A model generated the notes under the pieces. The model saw nothing but the letters and a program-made list of their open reading frames with translations. It was not told the origin of the DNA and ran no database searches. Positions 13,737-18,218 of a stretch of DNA of 18,218 bases are shown piece after piece. Position numbers and translations under genes: made by a program. The stretch comes from JBQTII01 sp052388275. GTDB taxonomy: Bacteria; Actinomycetota; Actinomycetes; Sporichthyales; Sporichthyaceae. How positions within the stretch are numbered: position 1 is the stretch's first letter; each line of letters opens with the position of its first letter. The stretch is taken from NCBI GenBank assembly GCA_052388275.1, contig JBQTII010000115.1:1-18218 (forward strand), in the 5' to 3' direction.

Positions 13737-13943
13737 CTAGCGGCGCACGAGGGCGGTGATGCCGCGCTCGTCCTGACGGCCGGTCGGGGTGTACCAGTAG
13801 GGCGCCGCGGGGCGCCCGGTCAGGTGCGGAATCCGGGCAAGGGGGATGCGGGTCTGCAGGGCCCACGCGAGGGTGAACAGCAGGATCGCTCCGGTCCCCA
13901 TCAGGAAGATCGCGAGGCCGGCCATGGCGGGTGCGGACTGCAT
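13737..13943 (-). CDS. Small single-pass membrane protein, unknown function
   Basis: A 68-residue protein on the minus strand. It starts at ATG (13943-13941) with a strong GGAGG ribosome site 7 bases upstream (complement of CCTCC, 13951-13955). Residues about 7-29 (MAGLAIFLMGTGAILLFTLAWAL) form one membrane helix. The remainder is a Pro/Arg-rich tail including RIPHLTGRPAAPYWYTPTGRQDERG, which would lie on one side of the membrane. The frame is open further upstream, but those residues read as a shadow of the opposite strand, so the strong ribosome site decides the start. It is convergent with rbpA and divergent from pfkA, sharing a 235-base upstream region with it. I recognise no family. Confidence 0.65.
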   Translation of the reverse strand: MQSAPAMAGLAIFLMGTGAILLFTLAWALQTRIPLARIPHLTGRPAAPYWYTPTGRQDERGITALVRR

Positions 13944-14178
13944 CGTGGTGCCTCCGAGTTGTCGTGTGGAGCAGAAAGGTCGCGGCCGCTGGGCTGGGTG
14001 TGGCCCATGCGCAGCGCGTGATCTCAGAGTGCGCCTCGGTGGGCGAATGTGCGACCCCCTGGCGATTACCACGCGGTTACAGCCGCGCCGCGGCGGGCGC
14101 ACGGTCGCGGGGCAGGGGGGCACGCGGTCTTTGGATACGGTGGGACCTCGCTGACGCTGCGCTCGCCCGGGAGGTCTC

Positions 14179-15204
14179 ATGCGGATCGGAGTGCTCACTG
14201 GGGGCGGTGACTGCCCGGGGCTGAACGCGGTGATCCGGGCGGTGGTGCGCAAGGGCGTGCACCAGTACGGGCACTCGTTCATCGGCTTCCGTGACGGGTG
14301 GCGCGGGCCGCTGGAGAACGAGACTCGCACCCTCGGGATACCCGAGGTCCGCGGGATCCTCCCCCGCGGTGGCACGATCTTGGGCTCGTCCCGGACCAAC
14401 CCGATCAAGGTCGAGGGCGGGATCGAGAAGATCCGGCGCAACCTCGCCGATCTCGGCGTGGATGCGCTGATCGCGATCGGTGGTGAGGACACCCTCGGGG
14501 TGGCCACCCGCCTGCACGCCGAAGGCGTTGCGGTGGTCGGTGTCCCCAAGACCATCGACAACGACTTGGGTGCCACCGACTACACCTTCGGCTTCGACAC
14601 CGCCGTGAACATCGCGGTGGAGGCGATCGACCGTCTGCACACCACGGCCGAGTCCCACCACCGGGCGCTGGTCGTGGAGGTGATGGGCCGTCATGCCGGC
14701 TGGATCGCCCTGCACGCCGGGATGGCCGGGGGAGCGAACCTGATCCTGATTCCCGAGGTGCCCTTCGACATCGCGCACGTCTGCGAACTGATCGAGAGCC
14801 GCTTCCAGAGCCACTATTCTCCGATCGTCGTCGTCTCCGAGGGAGCGGTCCCGCTGGAGGGGACCATGGAGTTGGCGTCGGGGGAGCTCGACGCCTTCGG
14901 TCACGTGCGCCTGGGCGGGATGGGGGACCGCGTCGCCCGCGAGATCGAACTACGCACGGGCGCGGAGTCGCGCGCCGTCGTGCTGGGACACGTGCAGCGC
15001 GGCGGCACCCCCACCGCCTTCGACCGCTGGCTCGCCACCCGCTTCGGCCTGCACGCGATCGACGCCGTGCAGGACAAGGACTTCGGCACCATGGTGGCGC
15101 TGCGCGGCACCGACATCGTCCGCGTCCCGCTGGCCGAGGCCACGGCCTCGCTCAAACTCGTCGACCCGGCCCTCTACCGCGAGGCCGAGGTCTTCTTCGG
15201 CTGA
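14179..15204 (+). CDS. pfkA: 6-phosphofructokinase, predicted pyrophosphate-dependent
   Basis: A 341-residue group A phosphofructokinase that phosphorylates fructose 6-phosphate in glycolysis. GVLTGGGDCPGLNAVIRA (residues 4-21) opens the donor site, and PKTIDNDL (123-130) holds catalytic Asp127. VEVMGRHAGWIALHAG, LIPEVPF and GHVQRGGTPTAFDRWLATRFG form the sugar-phosphate site. The two residues known to separate ATP from pyrophosphate users are Asp104 (in GGED) and Lys124. ATP-using actinobacterial enzymes have Gly at 104. Asp104 with Lys124 is the pattern of the Amycolatopsis methanolica PPi-PFK, which this protein closely resembles from memory. ATG 14179 follows GGGAGG (14169-14174). A PPi enzyme is reversible, so it could serve both glycolysis and gluconeogenesis. 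It is convergent with the oxidoreductase gene that follows. Confidence 0.95.
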   Translation: MRIGVLTGGGDCPGLNAVIRAVVRKGVHQYGHSFIGFRDGWRGPLENETRTLGIPEVRGILPRGGTILGSSRTNPIKVEGGIEKIRRNLADLGVDALIAIGGEDTLGVATRLHAEGVAVVGVPKTIDNDLGATDYTFGFDTAVNIAVEAIDRLHTTAESHHRALVVEVMGRHAGWIALHAGMAGGANLILIPEVPFDIAHVCELIESRFQSHYSPIVVVSEGAVPLEGTMELASGELDAFGHVRLGGMGDRVAREIELRTGAESRAVVLGHVQRGGTPTAFDRWLATRFGLHAIDAVQDKDFGTMVALRGTDIVRVPLAEATASLKLVDPALYREAEVFFG

Positions 15205-15267
15205 GGAACGCCCCATCCATAGCGATCGGGATCGTGAATCCGCGGGCGACGTGCGCTGGTCGGACCC

Positions 15268-16230
15268 TCACCGAAAATGCGGCATGACCTTTTCGGCGAG
15301 CAGGCGCAGGGTGGTGGTGTCGGGGTAGTCGGTGCACCAGGTGTAGAAGCCGGTGCAGCCGAGGTCGACGTAGGCGGCGATCTTCTCCGCGACCTGCTCG
15401 GGGGTGCCGACGAGGTTGCCCTGTCGCCAGGATTCGGTGTTCTCGCCCCAGATGCTGCGGGCGCCGCAGTCAGCGAGTTCGGCCTCGGTCTCGCGGATGA
15501 GGACCTCCGGCGACCAGGTCTTCTGGATCTCGTCGTAGTCGCGGCCCTCGGCCTTGCAGTGATCCTTGAGGATCTCGGCCTTCGCGGCCCACTCTTGGGC
15601 GTTGCCGCCGAAGTTCGACGCGTCCGCCAGGCGAGCGACGTACTTCAGGGTCATCGTCGGGCCGCCGCCGCCGATCAGCACCGCCGGGCGTGGGGACTGC
15701 ACGGGCTTGGGGTCGCACTGGCCCCGGTCCAGGGAGAAGTAGCGGCCCTGGTAGGTGACCGAGGGCTGGGACCACAGCGCGGTGACGATCTGCACGGTCT
15801 CGGCCATCGCCCGGATCCGGTCCGCGTTGGAGGCGAACTCATAGCCGTAGCCGTCGAACTCGTTGCGGTACCACCCCGCTCCGATGCCCCAGATCAGCCG
15901 CCCACCGGACATCACGTCGATGTTGGAGGTGATCTTGGCCAGTAGTGCAGGGTTGCGGTACGGCGCGCAGCCGACCATCTGCCCGAGCATGATTCGCGAG
16001 GTGCGTTGGGAGATCGCCGCCATCGTCGTCCAGCACTCGAACATGGTCTCGCCGGCCGGTTTGGGCACGTTGTGGAAATGGTCGTAGACCCACAGCGAGT
16101 CATAGCCCAACTCCTCGGCGAGGGTGGCGATCTCCAGCGCCGTCGCCCACTTCTGCACCGGATCCGCAATCGAGGCGAGCTCCATCTTCCAGCCCTGCGG
16201 GACAAAGACGCCGAACTTCACTGAGGTCAT
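15268..16230 (-). CDS. LLM-class (luciferase-like) oxidoreductase, probably F420-dependent
   Basis: A 320-residue TIM-barrel protein of the bacterial luciferase-like superfamily. KFGVFVPQGWK opens the first strand, LAEELGYDSLWVYDHFHNVP (residues 38-56) is the usual substrate/cofactor motif, and MSGGRLIWGIGAGWYRNEFDGYGY (107-130) contains the characteristic GIGAGW loop. RPAVLIGGGGPTMTLKYVARLADASNFGG and GTPEQVAEKI follow. In actinobacteria such proteins commonly use coenzyme F420, but FMN-dependent relatives exist and the substrate cannot be told. ATG at 16230 has no clear ribosome site. CATGAT ends 6 bases upstream on the coding strand and may be a -10 for a leaderless transcript. A hypothetical gene on the same strand ends 67 bases upstream; co-transcription is possible. 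Confidence 0.88.
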   Translation of the reverse strand: MTSVKFGVFVPQGWKMELASIADPVQKWATALEIATLAEELGYDSLWVYDHFHNVPKPAGETMFECWTTMAAISQRTSRIMLGQMVGCAPYRNPALLAKITSNIDVMSGGRLIWGIGAGWYRNEFDGYGYEFASNADRIRAMAETVQIVTALWSQPSVTYQGRYFSLDRGQCDPKPVQSPRPAVLIGGGGPTMTLKYVARLADASNFGGNAQEWAAKAEILKDHCKAEGRDYDEIQKTWSPEVLIRETEAELADCGARSIWGENTESWRQGNLVGTPEQVAEKIAAYVDLGCTGFYTWCTDYPDTTTLRLLAEKVMPHFR

Positions 16231-16297
16231 GGCGTGATCATGCCCGCTGCCGCACGAGGCATCCCTAGGGGGACCCGGTTTGACGGGTCGTGGGGGC

Positions 16298-16600
16298 TCA
16301 GCGGTCGGCGGAGCGCTCCAACTGGGCGAGCATGGCGCTGACCTCGCCCGCGGCCAGCCGGTAGCGCTCGGCTGCAGCCTGCGCGTCGACCGGGAAAGTG
16401 GTCTTCGTCGGGGCAGGCGTGGGCCGGGACGCGGTGAGGTTCTCCCGCCAGCGGACTGCGGGTGGGGCGGCGCCGGGGGAGGTGCTACCGGCCAGGTCAG
16501 AGGCGATCAGACGCTGAGTGCGCAGTTCGTCGGCTTCGGCCCGGACGCCGGCGAGGAAGTCGTCCCAGGAGGTGTCGTCGACCTCGAAGCCTGCGCTCAT
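16298..16600 (-). CDS. Hypothetical 100-residue protein
   Basis: A soluble, acidic N-terminal half (MSAGFEVDDTSWDDFLAGVRAEADELRTQRL) is followed by a Pro/Ala/Thr-rich linker. A C-terminal helix (VDAQAAAERYRLAAGEVSAMLAQLE) ends the protein. No signal peptide, membrane segment or known motif is visible, and I do not recognise the family. The start is supported by a good promoter: TTGTCC, 18 bases, TAGCCT, then 7 bases to the ATG on the minus strand. That implies a leaderless mRNA. It is divergent from aroF across 167 bases and upstream of the LLM oxidoreductase on the same strand. Two-helix composition with alanine-rich heptads might allow oligomerisation, which is only a guess. Confidence 0.65.
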   Translation of the reverse strand: MSAGFEVDDTSWDDFLAGVRAEADELRTQRLIASDLAGSTSPGAAPPAVRWRENLTASRPTPAPTKTTFPVDAQAAAERYRLAAGEVSAMLAQLERSADR

Positions 16601-16607
16601 GGGGTGA

Positions 16608-16637
16608 AGGCTAAGCGGCGGGGGGGAGAACGGACAA
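16608..16637 (-). promoter_or_regulatory. Promoter of the hypothetical gene (leaderless)
   Basis: On the minus strand, TTGTCC (complement of 16632-16637) is the -35 and TAGCCT (complement of 16608-16613) the -10, with an 18-base spacer. The -10 ends 7 bases before the ATG at 16600, so the transcript should start at or next to the start codon. Confidence 0.55.
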
Positions 16638-16648
16638 TACGGACAATG
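16631..16648. repeat. Tandem CGGACAAT repeats in the divergent promoter region
   Basis: CGGACAATA (16631-16639) and CGGACAATG (16640-16648) are tandem 9-base repeats. The first overlaps the -35 of the minus-strand gene. The same CGGACA core recurs beside the aroF -10, suggesting a shared operator. Confidence 0.45.
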
Positions 16649-16746
16649 TCACAAGGTATTCAGGTTTGCCCCGCCCGCAGAACTGGACCTGTGACGCATG
16701 AGGTCAGTGGGATTGGGGCGTCGGTATATCCGGGCAGCGATTTGCG

Positions 16747-16768
16747 CCGGACACGTAGCCTTGTCCGG
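16747..16768 (+). promoter_or_regulatory. aroF -10 element inside an inverted repeat (leaderless start, candidate operator)
   Basis: TAGCCT (16756-16761) lies 6 bases before the GTG start of aroF. It is framed by the inverted repeat CCGGACA (16747-16753) and TGTCCGG (16762-16768), whose right arm touches the start codon. A protein bound here would cover the -10 and start site. No good -35 was found. Confidence 0.45.
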
Positions 16769-18102
16769 TGAGTATCGACCTGGACACCTGGCGGGATCTC
16801 CCGGCGCTGCAGCAGCCCGATTACCCGGACGCGGCGGCGCTGGAGCGAGCGCTCGCCGAGCTGCGCTCGCTGCCGCCGCTGGTGTTCGCCGGCGAGTGCG
16901 ATCAGCTCAAGGCGCGGCTGGCGGCGGTAGCCCGTGGCGAGGCGTTTGTGCTGCAGGGCGGTGACTGCGCCGAGTCCTTCGACGTGCGGGGCGCGGACCC
17001 GCTGCGCGCGAAGCTGAAGACCCTGCTGCAGATGGCCGTGGTCCTGACCTACGCGGGCCGAGTGCCGGTGGTCAAGATCGGCCGATTTGCCGGGCAGTAC
17101 GCCAAGCCCCGGTCAGCCCCGACGGAGACTCGTGACGGCCGCACGCTGCCGTCCTACCGCGGGGACGCGGTGAACAGCATCGACTTCACCACCGAGGCCC
17201 GAATCCCGGACCCGGACCGGCTGGTGCAGATGTACAACGCCTCCGCGCGCACGTTGAACCTGGTGCGCGCGTTCACCCAGGGCGGGTACGCCGACCTGCG
17301 TCAGGTGCACGCCTGGAACCAGGACTTCGTCGCAGACTCACCGGTGGGCAAGCGCTATGAGAACCTCGCGGGCGAGATCGACCGGGCGCTGGAGTTCATG
17401 CGCGCGTGCGGTGTCGATACCGACGCCCTGGCGACCGTCGACATCTACTCCAGCCACGAGGCCCTGCTGCTGGAGTACGAGCGGGCGCTGACCCGTATCG
17501 ATTCGCGTACCGGGCTGCCCTACGACGTCTCGGCGCACTTCGTGTGGATCGGCGAGCGCACCCGCAATCTCGACGGGGCGCATATCGACCTGCTGCGCAA
17601 GATCCGCAATCCGCTCGGTTGCAAACTAGGGCCGTCATCCACCCCGGATGACGCCCTCGCCCTGATCGAGGCCCTTGACCCCGACCGCGAGCCCGGTCGG
17701 CTCACGTTCATCACCCGGATGGGCAGCGGCAAGGTCCGTGACGTGCTACCTCGCCTGGTGGAGAAGGTCACCGCCTCCGGCGGGGTCGTCGGCTGGGTGT
17801 GCGACCCGATGCACGGCAATACCTACGAGGCGGCGAGCGGCTACAAGACCCGCCGTTTTGACGACGTCCTGGACGAGGTACGCGGGTTCTTCGAGGTCCA
17901 CCGGGCGCTGGGCACTCACCCGGGCGGCATCCACATGGAGCTGACCGGGGACGACGTGACCGAGTGCACGGGCGGTGGTCACACCCTGGACGAGACCGAC
18001 CTGCACCTGCGCTACGAGACCGCGTGTGACCCGCGCCTGAACCGCACGCAGTCCCTCGATATCGCTTTCGAGGTGGCGCGGATGTACCGCGAGTATCACT
18101 GA
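16768..18102 (+). CDS. aroF: 3-deoxy-D-arabino-heptulosonate-7-phosphate synthase, class II
   Basis: This enzyme condenses phosphoenolpyruvate with erythrose 4-phosphate, the first step of the shikimate pathway to aromatic amino acids. The 444-residue product is the class II (plant/mycobacterial AroG-like) type. Metal ligands are Cys67 (in LQGGDCAESF), His349 (DPMHGNT), Glu391 (HMELTGDD) and Asp421 (ACDPRLNRTQSLD). These lie 20 residues lower than the known M. tuberculosis ligands, so the N-terminus is shorter. The N-terminal extension shapes allosteric sites in the mycobacterial enzyme, so regulation may differ. Other blocks are KIGRFAGQYAKPRS, HAWNQDFV, SSHEALLLEYE, WIGERTR and TFITRMGSGKVRD. 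GTG 16768 lacks a ribosome site but has TAGCCT 6 bases upstream, indicating a leaderless mRNA. It is divergent from a hypothetical gene. Symbols aroG, aroH or dahp are also used. Confidence 0.95.
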   Translation: MSIDLDTWRDLPALQQPDYPDAAALERALAELRSLPPLVFAGECDQLKARLAAVARGEAFVLQGGDCAESFDVRGADPLRAKLKTLLQMAVVLTYAGRVPVVKIGRFAGQYAKPRSAPTETRDGRTLPSYRGDAVNSIDFTTEARIPDPDRLVQMYNASARTLNLVRAFTQGGYADLRQVHAWNQDFVADSPVGKRYENLAGEIDRALEFMRACGVDTDALATVDIYSSHEALLLEYERALTRIDSRTGLPYDVSAHFVWIGERTRNLDGAHIDLLRKIRNPLGCKLGPSSTPDDALALIEALDPDREPGRLTFITRMGSGKVRDVLPRLVEKVTASGGVVGWVCDPMHGNTYEAASGYKTRRFDDVLDEVRGFFEVHRALGTHPGGIHMELTGDDVTECTGGGHTLDETDLHLRYETACDPRLNRTQSLDIAFEVARMYREYH

Positions 18103-18109
18103 CGCAGCG

Positions 18110-18218
18110 TCAGGTGCGGGGCTCCGCACCGTCAGGGTGCGGGGCCTGGGGGATCGACTCGGGCGCATGGTCGTGGGGGATGTCATCCCCCACGACCATG
18201 CCGATGGCCGGTTTGCGC
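18110..18218 (-). CDS. Possible 3' end of a convergent gene (partial)
   Basis: On the minus strand a frame is open from the window edge to a TGA at 18112-18110. It reads KPAIGMVVGDDIPHDHAPES and continues with a Pro-rich tail ending EPRT. The tail composition resembles a real actinobacterial C-terminus, but only about 35 residues are visible and the perfect palindrome at 18165-18201 lies inside it. It could instead be non-coding. Product unknown. Confidence 0.25.
   Translation of the reverse strand, partial: RKPAIGMVVGDDIPHDHAPESIPQAPHPDGAEPRT
18113..18130 (+). terminator. Hairpin after aroF
   Basis: GGTGCGG (18113-18119) and CCGCACC (18124-18130) form a 7-bp stem with a 4-base loop, 10 bases after the aroF stop. 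A competing stem, GCACC/GGTGC, follows at 18126-18140. There is no T-run. A likely stop for aroF transcription. Confidence 0.5.
18165..18201. repeat. Perfect 37-nt palindrome downstream of aroF
   Basis: The 18 bases 18165-18182 (starting GCATGGTCGTGG) are exactly complementary to 18184-18201, around a single central T. In RNA this would fold into a long GC-rich hairpin. It is the most perfect inverted repeat in the window. It could be a bidirectional terminator between convergent genes, a protein-binding site or the end of an unseen element. Confidence 0.7.

Noticed and set aside
1..18218. CRISPR arrays, tRNA or rRNA genes
   Set aside because: No regularly spaced repeats and no cloverleaf or rRNA-like stretches were seen on reading through both strands.

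Overview
The window is a high-GC chromosomal segment that most resembles an actinobacterium (Actinomycetota). The case for this is the conserved order uvrC-rapZ-yvcK-whiA-gap-pgk-tpiA-secG, an rbpA gene (RNA polymerase binding protein limited to actinobacteria), a luciferase-like F420-type oxidoreductase, a class II DAHP synthase of the mycobacterial type, and many GTG starts. Genus cannot be fixed from this sequence alone.

Left part (1-4445): the 3' end of uvrA is followed by two genes for Tat-exported Rieske [2Fe-2S] lipoproteins. They are separated by a roughly 2.5 kb accessory island of visibly lower GC. The island holds a gene for a secreted FN3-containing protein of unknown function and a 68-residue two-helix membrane protein. 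Its edges carry a 35-bp direct repeat of the 3' end of the first Rieske gene. The three differences between the copies are all synonymous, as expected for an element inserted at a gene's 3' end or for a relic gene copy. No integrase or transposase gene is visible.

Middle (4446-13549): a core block on the plus strand. uvrC, rapZ, yvcK and whiA cover DNA repair, nucleotide or cell-wall-precursor signalling and the WhiA sporulation/cell-division regulator. gap, pgk and tpiA cover lower glycolysis. secG (protein export) and rbpA (transcription) close the block. Spacers carry stem-loops, including two mutually exclusive hairpins between gap and pgk and a 30-bp direct repeat between rapZ and yvcK.

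Right part (13550-18218): a palindrome-rich spacer and a small minus-strand membrane protein gene are followed by a phosphofructokinase whose specificity residues (Asp104, Lys124) predict use of pyrophosphate. Next come a convergent LLM-family oxidoreductase and a 100-residue hypothetical protein, both on the minus strand. A divergent promoter region with repeated CGGACA motifs precedes the class II DAHP synthase, the entry enzyme of the shikimate pathway. The window ends in a perfect 37-nt palindrome and a possible 3' end of a convergent gene.

Together gap, pgk, tpiA and the PPi-type phosphofructokinase supply a reversible glycolytic route, and aromatic synthesis draws on its phosphoenolpyruvate. 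Several genes (3422, uvrC, aroF, the minus-strand gene at 16600) appear to be transcribed as leaderless mRNAs.
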